A DNA stretch of 64,000 nucleotides from Rhyacichthys aspro (Eukaryota > Chordata > Actinopteri > Gobiiformes > Rhyacichthyidae): NCBI GenBank assembly GCA_036850595.1, contig CM072152.1, positions 10,373,640 to 10,437,639 of the forward strand, given 5' to 3'. Positions 12,701 through 24,480 of this stretch are shown piece by piece (the first letter of the stretch is position 1; the number at the start of each line of letters is the position of its first letter). The translations under genes and the position numbers were made by a program. The notes under the pieces were generated by a model, which was not told the DNA's origin, did no database searches, and worked only from the letters and a program-made list of their open reading frames with translations.

Positions 12701-15700
12701 ATACTCACAGTGGGCTGTATTTGTAAGTTGATGGCAGTGAGTTGGACAGGCTGGGCTTTGTGATTGAGGGAGGAATGGAGAGCGTGGGGGCTGATTGTGG
12801 AGTGGAAGATGGTGGCCTGCTGGCTGGGTGTTGAGGGAGGGTGTGATGCAGGTTTGGGCAGCACAGGGACTGGGTGTTGGGAAGGCTGAATGGAGGCCGT
12901 CTGTAGAAGCTGGCCGCCTGCCCTTTGGGAACCTTGGCTCTGATGGACCACAAACTGCTGCTTGTGCTGCTGCACCAGTGAGTGAGGCTGGATCTGAGTG
13001 TAGGCTGAAATGACAACAACAGAATAAGAAAACTGACATTAATATCATCACTCTATTAAATATGTGAAGCTTCTACTAACCCAGTCTACCATGTTTGAAA
13101 TGCAAAAAGAAACACAATGCAGCAGATGTCAACCTTGAAGAGTAATTTAGTTACAAGTTTTGCAGTGACCAAAAACAAAAAGTACAATGATTCACCTTTA
13201 AGTACAGACCCACTGGTCTAACCTTGAAAGAAAGACGGAATAAAAGACTGCCTACACTGGCCTTAACAGAAAAAAACAGGACCAAGCAAAATTAGTTAAC
13301 ACAAAAGTGAAACTTTATATAGAAATAGTGCATTATTAATGTACTATGCCAAAGTTAGACTGTAAACATACACGTGTGAAACTGTAAAGTTGCTTAAATG
13401 TGCACCTAACTTGTCTCTGCCACATCACAGTTGACAAGATGTAATCCTATAATCTTGCTGAAGGCAATGCAGAAAAGGGCTGCTGTTGCAATTCTGGCCT
13501 TACCGTTACTTACAAAAATGTTTCAAAATGGCCTGTCAGTAACGGTAAGTGCTGTTGTGAGTAAAAGACATCCTGAATCCAAAACATGCCCCAAAGCCAT
13601 AGACACAACACATCAATCTTGTTTTGTTGAAGTAAAACTGAATGTATCAGAGACAATATTAGGAGGAACCTCAGAAAAAAAAAACGTGGTGACACAATGA
13701 GTTAATGGTGAGTCAGTGTGTTTTGACTGTTTTCCGTTTCCCAGTTAAAATTATTGTTTTTTTATAAAGAGAGCATTCAATAATGGTTGTACTGAGTTTC
13801 AAAGCTCAATTAAAGCTCAAATCAAGATTTTTGGTGAGATTCTCAGGGGTGTTACAAGAGAAGAAAGGGGATTTCTCACACCGGATACAAACAGCCATTC
13901 CCATGAACATCCACCCTGACATCTTTCTCAAGGCCCTAATGAGGAACAGAGAGTGAAGCGGAAGATAGACTAATGTATTAAGCTGCCACTCCCCCTCAAG
14001 GTCTTGGGATTAAGGACTGGAATGACTCAGGCCTCAACGCCCACACATATGTAGTATACAGATGCACTCCTCAGCATAGTGCACTGTTATGTTCCCTACA
14101 TTAGTCATGAATATGTTTAGTCCTCTGGTTTTGGCCGTGTTGTGTTGCATAGTCTCCTGGGATTGATGACAGCATACGTTCCTGATGAGTTTCTTGCACC
14201 AGACGCTGGAAAATCCCTGACTTTCCACAGGCTTGCTGACTACCACTTTGGCTTCTCAAAACACATTCAAACCTAAAACAACAATGACCCTTGCACTGTG
14301 AAAACCAGCATCAAGGCTGTATCAAAGTTGCCCTTATACATGCGTGAGATTTAAAGTTACCTCAAAGCAATTAATTAAATCAAGACACAAACATCTGCTT
14401 TTTAGATCTGTGAGCACATAACTTTTAAGGGGCTCCCTGCAGTGATTTTAATGGTAAGATGCTGGGTGAATTCCTGCCAAATGGATGTAAGAACATACAC
14501 TTTTTGCAATGATCCATAGAATCATATTTGTTTATAGCTCAGTGTAGATGTATAAGGAACAACTTAAAAAAGGAAAATCACAGTATGCAGCTACATATAT
14601 GCAGTGATAAGAACAGAAACAATTCATCATCTCTTAATTTGTTTATGCCAAGTCTGCTTAAACAATGACAATATTTTTAAGCCATTTATGAAATATTAAA
14701 GACTGGTTTGTACTGGCAAAGCAGCTAGTTAAAGCATCTGGTCCATTTCAAAATCATTTCATAAAGTACAACTAAATTACTTGTGGCGACCAATATCTTC
14801 TTAAACCATATGAATCCACATTTGGTTCCCAATCTGGTACTTGTAAAATACTCAAAGTATAATTACAATTACTGAGAACATTGTCTTTTACTGTGTCCAA
14901 ACTAAGTCCAAATGAATAAATTGCAAAGTACATACTGGATATAGTTAGTGCTGATACTAGCTTGTCTTCGCTACCGTCTACTTTTTTTTTTTAATTCAAT
15001 GTGTGGTAATAGCTGGCCTCTTCATCTGCTGTATTATTTCTAATGGGATTTACAGTTGACAGAGGCATTCAGTACATCCTTTTCTCAGTGAATGGATCTA
15101 GAAACAGATGTACAGAGTGACCTGGTCATAGTCAAGTAGAATCCAAAGCCTCAGCAGCACAGCCTCTCCTCCTGATCCACAGCGAATTGCTTTCCAGCAT
15201 CTCCTGTGCACACCTGTCCCTTGTGACTTGCTGCTATGGCAACGCATTAATTTTTTTTTTTTAGACGGCAAGCAGCCAGATTTTCAGCTTCCATCCTTCC
15301 TTTCATTTTATGTGAATCCATTACTCTAACAAAGCAAGGCTCAGTTGTGCACTGCCGTGCTCAGACAATCCCCCACCCCCATATCAGACTCCTATAAACA
15401 GGCCCAAAACACGCTCTCTAAACAGCCACACTAAATCAACACAATGAATTAACACAATTACACAAATTTCACTACACGCATACGTTGGCTGGTGAACATG
15501 CAGACATAATACGATGCAAAAATGTTGTTTTTTATCAGGCTTTCATTAACTGTAATATTGTTGCTCTGCAGATTTTTCTTTGAACAAACTCAAATTTTTG
15601 GCATAAGCTGCTTTAGTAAATGCCATATTCACACAAAAAGAATCAGCTGCTAACTTTCAATTACACAATGAGTGGTTTAGACAGACCCTTGTATGGTGGC

Positions 15701-18700
15701 ATGCCTTTCTCAGCTTCTAAACCGCAAAGCAGCCCCACAGTTCCCGGCAATTCAATACAGTGTACTTAACACTTTGCTTTCACCTCTTGAAAGAGTGAAT
15801 GGGCTTGTGAAACAGGCCCTGACATGTCACGTTAGCGCCACAGAGGAAACTATTAAAGTGTAACTTCACCCCAGCTCGGCGCCAAACACATCACTATGTA
15901 TACTACTATATATATATATATATAGCTTTGAAAACTGTTGAATAAAGTAAGTAGGAGCTGCTAAATTTGGTTTACACACTTCTAGTTTAAGCCTGTAGCC
16001 TCAAAAGTGAAAACACATTCTCTTTTCTTGAAATGAGAGTGAATGTTGGAACATGAATAATGAGATGTTTAATAAAGCATTATATGTTGAACATACTACA
16101 TGAGCATGCTTTAAAACCAACAACAGAAATTCAGATAAGAATATTACTTTCTGATTATAGACTGTAGTGGTGAGTTACACCTTGAAATAACATTGGTGCC
16201 TTAATGTTCATAATTATCATTATTATTAACACTCTGGTAGCACTTACCTGGAGCAATCAGAGGCTGGGCACTGACGGCTGTAACACTGCGGCTCATATTG
16301 ATAGCCCGTACTTCTGTGACTGGTGTACTGTCGCCCTTCTTTGATGCATCAGAAGGAGTGTCTGAGGAGATGGCCTTTCCTCCTGCAGAGGCCTGTGTCC
16401 CCTGGCTGGGGTTCTTTACCAGTGAGGCCGGCTGGATGGGTACCGGGGTCTGCTTTAGACTGAGAGCCTGGAGAGTCTGAGTCTGAGAGGAGGAGGACAC
16501 TGCCCCCTGCTGGCCACGGATGGCCAGATTCTGGACCTGATTCTTGAAGAAATTAGATTAATTAAACAGTGAAATTTCAGTTTTCTTTAATGACAAACTA
16601 AACTGACTCATTTATCAATGTATAAATATCACAGCACTGATACCAATTACCAACCACAATTACAAGACATCCGACAAATGATAGATTTTTTGTTAAAATA
16701 TTTATCTGAAAATATTGTGCAATACCTGTGAGGAGTTGGCGCTGTCAGACTGCACAGCTGTCACTGTGGCAGTTGGAGTGAAGATGAGCTGAGGGACAGC
16801 TCGGCCCAGACTTCTGGCCACCTGCACCAGGTTATTCTGCTGGGCCTAGAAAATATCATAATTAAACAGTCAGTTGGAAATAACTGTTCTCAAAACATTA
16901 CGTTCACATTTTATCTTAAAATATCTCATAAAATTAGTACTAAATCAGAAATATGTATGCTTAATTCAGATTATATATGGAGTAGATATAAGAAATGTCA
17001 CTGTAAGTACTGCTCAGAAAGGATAAAAACTAAAAATACTAAAGGCTTCTCAAAGTAAAAATACATTGCTACATAATTACAAGTCATTACTACTGTATAT
17101 CAGTTGTGTTTAGCCCTCTGGGACAGAACTGATTATCCTAACCATCAACCTGTGAGTAAAGCTCATCATTTATGTGGGACAGAACACTGCCTTTTGTTGT
17201 GCACCTGTGTTTATACAAGTGCAAGCTCATGTAAATTAGCCAGTGGCTAAGCTCTGAGTTTCAGTAGTCTCACCATCTGGGCACGCAGGTACATGTGTGC
17301 TTGGCTGGCGGTGAGAGTGGAGCTTGATGGGCTGCCCAGCAGAACAGCCTGCTGGGAAATACTGGTGGGGGTGGAGCTAATGCTCTGGGCCCGGCTGATC
17401 AGCTGTGCTGCCGCTGGAGAGGTGGTCAGGTTAATCTAAGAATAGATTAAAAAAACTGGGTAATTAGGTTAAATCTTTTTCTTTCCTTTTCTTATCATAC
17501 CCTCTGACTACGACCAAACTACTGTTTTAAGAAGCAAATAAGTTAAAGATTTAGAGTGACAAAAGTGTAGTTTATGGTGAATTGAGTGAAGTTTATACTG
17601 TGTGTCTTGCATGTTGTTTTAATTGACTGGTTTAGTCTTCCTTTTTATTCCCTCTGCATAACTTACTGGCGGTGCATGCTGGAGCATTTTAGAAAACGAC
17701 AAAATGTGATAACTGCTGTCATCTTTTTTATGCTGCTACACTTAAAACATTACAAGGGTAAAGTAGCTAAAATTACAATGTCCTGGACAATCTAACTTCC
17801 ACAGACTTTTAGAAGACATTAAGAGTACTCAAAGTCTGCTCACTGTGGCCTGAGTAGATCCTGTTTGCTGAGATGTAGTGCCATTCTGTGAAGATGTTTG
17901 TCGTCCAGCTGCAATACTGGCCTATCACATCACAAAACACAGAAGGAAAAAACATAACTTTGCTTGAAAGTTTGAGTTAACAGGACAACCTCATGTCTAT
18001 ACAGTGGGGAAAGGTGCCACAGTTCTAACCTGTTGTACAGCAGCCAGACTCTGCAGCTGAGCTGTGCTGAGACTGTGCTGTTGTTGAAGCGCTGCAGTTT
18101 GTAACATCAGATGCTGCTGCTGAGCTGCGTACATCTGCTGCAGATATTGTGCTGCTGTGTTGGGCTGCCTGTGTAATGCCTGCTGGAATACCTGCACAAA
18201 GAATATAGCATGTGAAACCTGGTGGTTTTACATATAAAGCAAAAGTACAAATAAATGTGTATTAATGGGAAATAAATGTATATAAAACAGAAAAAAAACA
18301 ATGCTGCATTTCTTAATTAGGAAATTACTTAGTAAACTGTTCACTTGGATGGATGGTGACCTGTGGCCCACAGTGTCACCAACTTAAAGCTTAGTATAAG
18401 TAAGGATAACTAGCAAAGAGACAGCACCTAAACACATAGAAATCACCAAAAAGAGCGTCAGCCCTTAGAGCTCATAGGGCCACTTGGACGCAGTTTTGTT
18501 TGGCTTTAATTGTCAGTGGGCTGAGAACAAGAAAAGGAGTTCTGAATAGACAGAATTCCTTGTGTCAAAGCAGCAGCACTAAAGGTTGAGTGGACCTTAT
18601 TCAGATAGAGGTTAATTCTGTCCAAAGGCTTATTGTGAGGTCAGAGGGTCAAAAGCACTAAAGCACAGAAGGCATTCCTTCCAACAGACTTGGACAGATC

Positions 18701-19100
18701 CTCATTTATTCCATTTAGTATGACTATATGTGGGTAAATAGATCTGGGATTGTCTGTAGCCTCTGAGTATTACTGAACATAAAACACAGAAAGTGTTTAA
18801 TTTTTGCTCCCACACCGAGAAACCCACCTGTACTGTTTGTCTGTCAGGTATCCCGCTGTAAACAGATATTTGAGGCACTGCCTGTCTTCCTGCTGTAGTA
18901 CTACTACTCGTACTACTACTAGTGCTACTGCTGCTGCTGCTACTGTTAGTTGTAGGAGTAGCTGCAGTGGTCGTAGTAGTAGTGGGAGTATTTGTACTGC
19001 TGCTGGCCGTTGTAGAGACCGAGGGGCTGGTGCTGGAGGAGGTGGCAGTGGTCCCGGTGCTGTTAGTTGTTGAAGCGGGGGCCCCTGGTTCACTCTCCAT
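7301..19100 (-). CDS. phc2: Polyhomeotic-like protein 2, PRC1 subunit, long isoform (14 coding exons, 874 aa)
   Basis: Minus-strand exons: 19100-18828, 18191-18030, 17921-17844, 17435-17274, 16845-16726, 16542-16248, 13004-12709, 12071-11882, 9763-9552, 8963-8834, 8681-8570, 8486-8372, 7871-7547 and 7455-7301; 2625 nt, in phase throughout. Order of parts: Ser/Thr/Ala-rich N terminus (about 11-72), the PHC2-type block QISVYSGIPDRQTVQ and QYLQQMYAAQQQHLMLQ, Gln/Pro-rich middle with an 8-Gln run, HD1 (about 566-596, VLTHVIEGFVIQEGAEPFPV), FCS zinc finger (Cys651, 654, 670, 674) and C-terminal SAM (about 810-874, WNVREVYDFIRSLPG to LKDS). This block and the 874 aa length fit PHC2 (human about 858 aa) rather than PHC1 or PHC3. 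Polyhomeotic proteins sit in nuclear canonical PRC1; SAM polymerises to compact Polycomb chromatin and FCS binds nucleic acid (family knowledge). The exon at 8681-8570 ends in a GC donor. Fish phc2a and phc2b cannot be told apart here. Confidence 0.95.
7456..11881 (-). other. phc2 introns in the 3' half
   Basis: Introns at 7456-7546, 7872-8371, 8487-8569 (GC-AG), 8682-8833, 8964-9551 and 9764-11881. The 8964-9551 intron carries a CTCF-like motif at 9109-9122 (CCAGTAGGCGGCAG). The 9764-11881 intron carries the internal promoter near 11.0-11.2 kb. I see nothing else recognisable in these introns. Confidence 0.7.
10986..11215 (-). promoter_or_regulatory. Internal phc2 promoter and noncoding first exon
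   Basis: A CpG-dense island inside the intron at 9764-11881, in otherwise AT-rich sequence. On the minus strand an exon would end at 10986 with the donor GTGCG then gtaagaaaac and splice to the acceptor before 9763. The upstream part contains a palindromic GTCACGTGAC (11179-11188; USF/TFE-type E-box), CCGGAAAC (ETS-like) and a GC-rich CCCGCCTC. This is the expected position of a promoter for the short PHC2 isoform. The start site itself cannot be placed. Confidence 0.6.
12072..18827 (-). other. phc2 introns in the 5' half
   Basis: Introns at 12072-12708, 13005-16247 (3.2 kb), 16543-16725, 16846-17273, 17436-17843, 17922-18029 and 18192-18827. They are AT-rich and hold no recognisable gene. 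A (TA)9 microsatellite lies at 15907-15924 in the largest intron. Open frames here such as 13431-13700 lack codon bias or family similarity and are treated as chance. Confidence 0.7.
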
Positions 19101-19158
19101 GGTGCCCTCTGGTCTTCTCACCTTTGACCCCCGACTTTTCTGAATGGCTCTTCGGTGC
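19101..19158 (-). other. 5' UTR part of the first phc2 coding exon
   Basis: The acceptor tttcacacttgcag precedes 19158 on the minus strand, so the exon with the start codon is internal. At least one further noncoding exon must lie upstream. The frame stays open through this stretch, but the ATG at 19100 (MESEPGAPAS) is the first in the exon in that frame. Confidence 0.7.
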
Positions 19159-22100
19159 CTGCAAGTGTGAAAAAGAGAAAGCATTAAAAACTACACAGTT
19201 TAAATTATAGGAATACAAATAGTATCCTAGACCTTTCACATTGACAAAAACATATTTGAAAACATATAGATGCATCTTTAATACAAACATTAACCTATAG
19301 CAAGATAATTGAAAATACAAAATTATTATGAAGGGAGAGAAAATAAATAAATTAGACCCCTTTCCATACAAAAGTTGTTTTTTTAAATGCTGGTCCCCTG
19401 ATACTGGTAGAATCAAGTAACACTTCAGGGTTTACCAGACAAAAGAACAGGAGCAGTGGTTTGACGTGAGATGCTGAAAACATGAGGAAAGTTCGGAACA
19501 AGAGTCTTGGATAAATGTAAGGTCTGACAGAAAGAGCAGAATCAGGACACACTGAGAACTTGAGATGTCAAGGGTGTAGTGGAAGAGGTGGGACTGCTGT
19601 GTGGTGGGTAGGGGTCCAAACAGCTGATGTAACAGAGCTCAAACAAGAGGCCAAACCAGGGAGGATGGAATTTTTCAGCCAGAGGTTATAAGGGCGTGCT
19701 TTGACTTAAGGCTAAACGGAAATGAGAAGCTAAAAACAAGGCAAAGAAGGAAAGGTTTATTGAGAAAGTTGAAAAAAATTAGCAAATATTGGTGCCCTGT
19801 CACAATTTTTAAGCCATCTCCTCTGCCTTCTCTTTTTTTATGTCTCTACAATACATTTGTTTAGTGTAGGCCATTTGGGGAGCTCCCACATTTGTACCAA
19901 CATAAAAAGTGAGTGCAAGATGAGATCTTCAAGAGCCACATGCCCTAACTAACCTAAATTTTGTGCAATCCTACAAAAAGACAGACCTTCATTTCTTGAT
20001 AAATGGGGCAAATCAAAATGGACAAATATTACAATAACAGTCACTATGCATTTGGCCTTTATATAAAGCTAGTCCATTCAGGTTGACTGGCTTACATTTG
20101 TAAACAAAGCAACATGAGTGCCAAGCGTGCCTCCCTGTCATTAGCCTGCATCTCACAGTAAGCTCCTATAGAGGAGGGAGTCCCCTCTGGTCATGATCCC
20201 AGTCCTGCTCACAAGCCTTCATTCATCAGATGGAGTGATGGAGAACACCTCCAGCACCAATACAAAGACCCACTTTCATATTTATTTTATTTGTGCAAAT
20301 GTTTTGGGTGTGATAGAAAAAAATGTATCATGTATCACATTTTACTGTATCACAACTAAAACAACACACGTCAAACAAAACTACACACTGAGCTGTCAGT
20401 GTTGCTAAAAGATTATCACATGGACCAATATCAGATTTGGAACAGGAGTCTGAGCAGAGCCTGCAGGAAAATGAGGGCCATTAAGAGCCTGTCAGACAGA
20501 CAGTCTACAGATTAGAACATTATAATAGCCCACATTAAAAATACCACAAGAACACATCTGATCTAAGCTGAGTGAACGGCTTCAATAAGCAGCAGATCCA
20601 TACACAAATGCATGTGTCTGCACAGATGCATTTGTGTATGTTTGTGTGTGTTGAGACAAAGCCCCTTAACCCTGGTGCTCCTACCTCCTGTGCCCCCCCC
20701 ATCGTGAAGCAGGGGTATGATGTCCCATCCCCCGGGAGTGTGCCGTCCTGCTGCAGGATGTACCTCTTCTTTGTCTGACTGGCAGCAAGTCGTCTGACGG
20801 ACTGAATGACTGAGCGCGTGTGCGCAGATTTCAGCAGCCCCTCTAGTCTACCCCCCACACACAACGAGCCCGTCGTCCCAGCATCAACACCCTATTCCAC
20901 CAACCAGGCCACAGCCTGCCTCCTGATTATGTGGTATCCTAGCGACAGCCAACGGGGTGCCCCTGGAATCCCCATGCAGAGAAGCTTGCTGATTGGACAA
21001 AGGAATCCCCTCTAATGAAGATGATGGTAATGATTTTACCCTCTATCCCCTCCCCCAGTGTCGGCCTGAACTGTTTTTTAAAGATACACCCACCCCTCAA
21101 CACGAGATAGGCTCCAATCATCACATAAATTATTACTCAGTTTTAACAAATAATTTACATTTCCAGCATACTGAGGGACTTTGTTCAAATGAAAGGATAG
21201 GAAGTTAATTTGTATTTTGCTTTGGGTGGAAAGGATGTAAAACGGTGACATTTTTATGGTAGTTTCAATTTACACAAAGCACTATTTTCCACCTCTAAAA
21301 TATCAGGTAGTGATAAGTAATCTCTGACAGATATCACAACCTTACATTTTAAAACTATAACTGGAAATATATCCAACGGTATGCATCACACAAACATTTT
21401 TCTTGATTTTCTAGGATAAGCTCTATGATAATGCTAAGAAATTAAACTGTACATTTCCAGTGTCAAGGTAAAAGATTAGACAGACCAAAGGTTGTGAATA
21501 GAAGAAATGTGAATAAATGACACTATATTTGGCACAAATGTAGAGACAGAACGGGTCAGAGTCCCTGCTTCCTTTTAGTTTGCTATGACCAAGAAATGAA
21601 TAGACCTTATAGTTTATTGTGCCTTGGGAGCATGTCTACACACACAATAGGATCAGCAAATTCCCATCTTATTGCACAATTGAAATCATATGCCTCTCTC
21701 TAATGACAACAAAGGTATTTATGCAGAATTGGGCACGTATGCTTGTGGTGTGCCCCACTGTATTAACACACCACACTTGTTTCTAGCCATGTGAAATGTA
21801 GCCATTTGAGTAATTTGCTGGCACATCGTGGTATTGATTGGGGCCATCCATGCATGAAGCTCATTGATTATTATTTTCTCATTATCATATAGATTAACTG
21901 GTGCTGGAGCCACAAACACTCGGCTCTAGCCACACACTTGGGTAGTGGGGCTGTGAGAGCAAGAATAAATGTTCTATTTTGTTTAAACAAGCGGTATAAA
22001 AAAAATAAAAAAAAAGATAGGTATTAAGCTTTACCAACACCTACATCACAAACTAACCAGCCAGTGGACTTGAAATGCCATGCTAGACCGGATCTATTTA

Positions 22101-22833
22101 AGAGGTTCAAAATAAGCTACCAAAAAAGAAAGCAGAAACAGCAAAAACATTTAGGAGATCAGATCTTCAACATAAAATTTCTTCTACATCGATGGACCCA
22201 ATTATTTTATAACAGACATACAAAAGACAAGACATCTGTGCCTGGGACTTGGGTTTAACTATTTCTAGATTTTACAATTGACAAATTCAGATCCATAATC
22301 TGTGTGGTCCATTAAGAGAATGATTTTAGGCCTTGAACAAAAGTTGACTACTCTCAATTCAACAAAAACAAAACAAAACATGTCTCCATTTCTATTTTAT
22401 TTTGTATGTTTAATGTTAGTGCCTATTAATTCTATATATAAATATAAATTTGAACAGTAAAAATCAGTCCCCTGATGGTTTTAGTGATGCTGAAGATCCG
22501 CAGAGGTGGATTATGGGCAATGGGTCCAGTCCAAACAGAGCAAGAGGGGCGTATCATCTGTTGCAGTGTGTAAAACATTACTAGCCTTTGATACAGAAGC
22601 TTGATTGGACAGAGAGCTGTAATTGAGACACAGACTTCAACAGACCTTGCCTTACACAGCTGAGTGGAGCAGCACAAAGAGGCTCTGGCTGTCTTCCAAG
22701 TTCACGTGTGCCAAACCTCTCTTTGCCATTCCAGCGCACGTAACCTCATGCTGTGATGCTACAAAACACTTTCACTTTGTCCCCAGAGGACCCTGATCTG
22801 TTTTCAGCTGTATCTATTTGTTGCTGCTCTTAC
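19159..22833 (-). other. Probable 5' intron of phc2 with a GC-rich patch
   Basis: No coding gene is recognised. 20670-20960 is GC-rich, with CpGs and a possible minus-strand donor (CAGGAG then gtaggagc) near 20689, so an alternative first exon is possible but weakly supported. 21720-21930 holds balanced, non-repetitive sequence with homeodomain-like ATTA cores that resembles a conserved noncoding element; this cannot be tested without alignment. Confidence 0.4.
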
Positions 22834-22870
22834 CTGTCAGATGCAAAGTCAGAAATAGCACAAATAGGTT
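22834..22870 (-). other. Candidate 37-nt noncoding leader exon of phc2
   Basis: On the minus strand a long pyrimidine-rich tract (about 22880-22915) leads to an acceptor ending gggtttattttag before 22870, followed after 37 nt by a near-perfect donor (CTGACAG then gtaagagc) at 22834. It is correctly oriented between a possible first exon near 23.75-24.0 kb and the acceptor at 19158. It has no ATG. The splice signals are the only evidence. Confidence 0.4.
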
Positions 22871-24480
22871 CTAAAATAAACCCGTAAGCAGCAAACAGAA
22901 AAGGAAAGTGAAAAGAAAAGTGACAGAGTAAGCCCCACCATACTAAATATCACATGTTCTGGAAAAGATGATGAGCAACACATGTCACACATTTTACTTG
23001 TGACTTTTTCTGACAAAAACAGGCCTGCTTTTGGAAAATATATAAACAGCCATTGGATAAGATGAAGGAATATGAGTAGTCATACATTACATTAGCTGGA
23101 TGCTGCTGAAAATTTAAATTCATATTCCTGACAAACAATAAAATGCTGAGTCTCCATCAGTTGGTTTACAATAAAATTACAAATCAGATTAGATTTTCTG
23201 TTTAATCTTCCAACATTTGTGTCAAGGAAAGCCCATGGGTACACAAGTTCATCTTAATAATGAAGTAAGCAGTATCCATGCTTGTCAGGATAGTTGCTCC
23301 TCCAAGACCTGGATCACAACCTTTACGACCACAACCTTCAAGTGTTCACCTGAAGAACTTTGTCAAACACGTTAGGAGTGAAGTGACAGTCCAAAACCAA
23401 ACCCCTGGCATCATGGAGAACCCTAGCATTTTCATTCATAAGCATGTTATGTCTGTGTTACATGAGGCAGTCTACATAAACTTACAGTGGCTCACGAAAG
23501 CATTGGGTTTAAGATTGGTAGCTTTCCTGTAGCCACTGAAGACGTTAGCTAGTTTTAGACGTTTTGGCAAGTTAGCTAAAAACAAAACCCTGCTGTCTTG
23601 AGCTGTCTTGTGTTGTCTTGTGCTGTGTGTCTGTTTGTGGGCCCGGGTGTGTTGAAGCTAGCGCAGCCGCGTTCCGACACACTCAAACACACTGACCCTT
23701 GCGATGTCTGTGTCACATTAAGAGAAAAACAAAACAAGGACAATTCTTACCCCTGCAGTCAGGCCTATAGCCTTGTAGCTTCCAAGTCGAGCTGCCTTAC
23801 TGTTTTCCTGCTTATTCTACACCATTTCAGGGAAGAAGCTGTATCCTTCAGGCTGAGAGCTCGGCAGCGCCAGCAGAAGGATGGCAGCAGAGCTGGGGAG
23901 GGCCATTTGCATTTGCATTCCACAGAGAACATGTGACCTTCTCTTCGTCCTTATTTTAAACATTGGTTAGCATCTCACTCGACAGTGCATTAGCGCCACC
24001 TTCTGCTCTGGCATGTTCATTATACGGTCTATGGATGTTGGCGCTCAGCAGGCAGTCAGTGTAACATGAAATTATTCCCTGACAAATTTGGTTTTAGCTA
24101 CTCTAGATCATATTCGTAGTCCCTGCCTTACTTGCTTGCATTTTGATATTTAAGAAAGCTATTTTTGCAAACTCATCTATGGTGGCCCTGAGGTGCATCA
24201 CCACAATTGTTTTTGTCCACTACAAAAAAAAAAAAAGGGAAATTTTTTTTAAATGTTGCCTGAAAAAAGAATCCCATCTATCAAATAATAATAATAATAA
24301 TAATAAAAAAAGATTACAAAAAAAATAAAGCCATGTCTCAATTTAAAAATGAGCATCATCAAAATTGTTTCTGTTCTCATCAAAAAAATTGTCCACTAGA
24401 AAAATAAAAGCAGTTGGGCATTTTTTTGCACTTCCTCAAAATAAAAAGCTTGTGTTCAAATAAAAAAAGCATTCCTCAAT
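22871..24480. other. Noncoding stretch upstream of phc2
   Basis: Apart from the candidate exon at 23751-24010, I see only AT-rich sequence. From about 24200 it becomes a degenerate A-rich tract with scattered AATAAA and an (AAT)n microsatellite at about 24284-24306. No family-like coding sequence is present. Confidence 0.5.
23751..24010 (-). promoter_or_regulatory. Candidate distal phc2 promoter or first exon
   Basis: On the minus strand a good donor (CTGCAGGG then gtaagaat) ends a possible exon at 23751. The preceding sequence is locally GC-rich and contains two overlapping octamer motifs (ATTTGCAT at 23905-23912 and 23911-23918) and a CTCF-like motif (GCAGAAGGTGGCGC, minus, about 23996-24009). 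It would suit the first exon feeding the 37-nt leader exon. It could also be an enhancer or insulator with a chance donor. Confidence 0.3.

Noticed and set aside
18804..19143. Plus-strand frames rich in Leu, Val, Ser or Thr over the first phc2 exon
   Set aside because: Shadows of the low-complexity Ser/Thr coding tract on the other strand.
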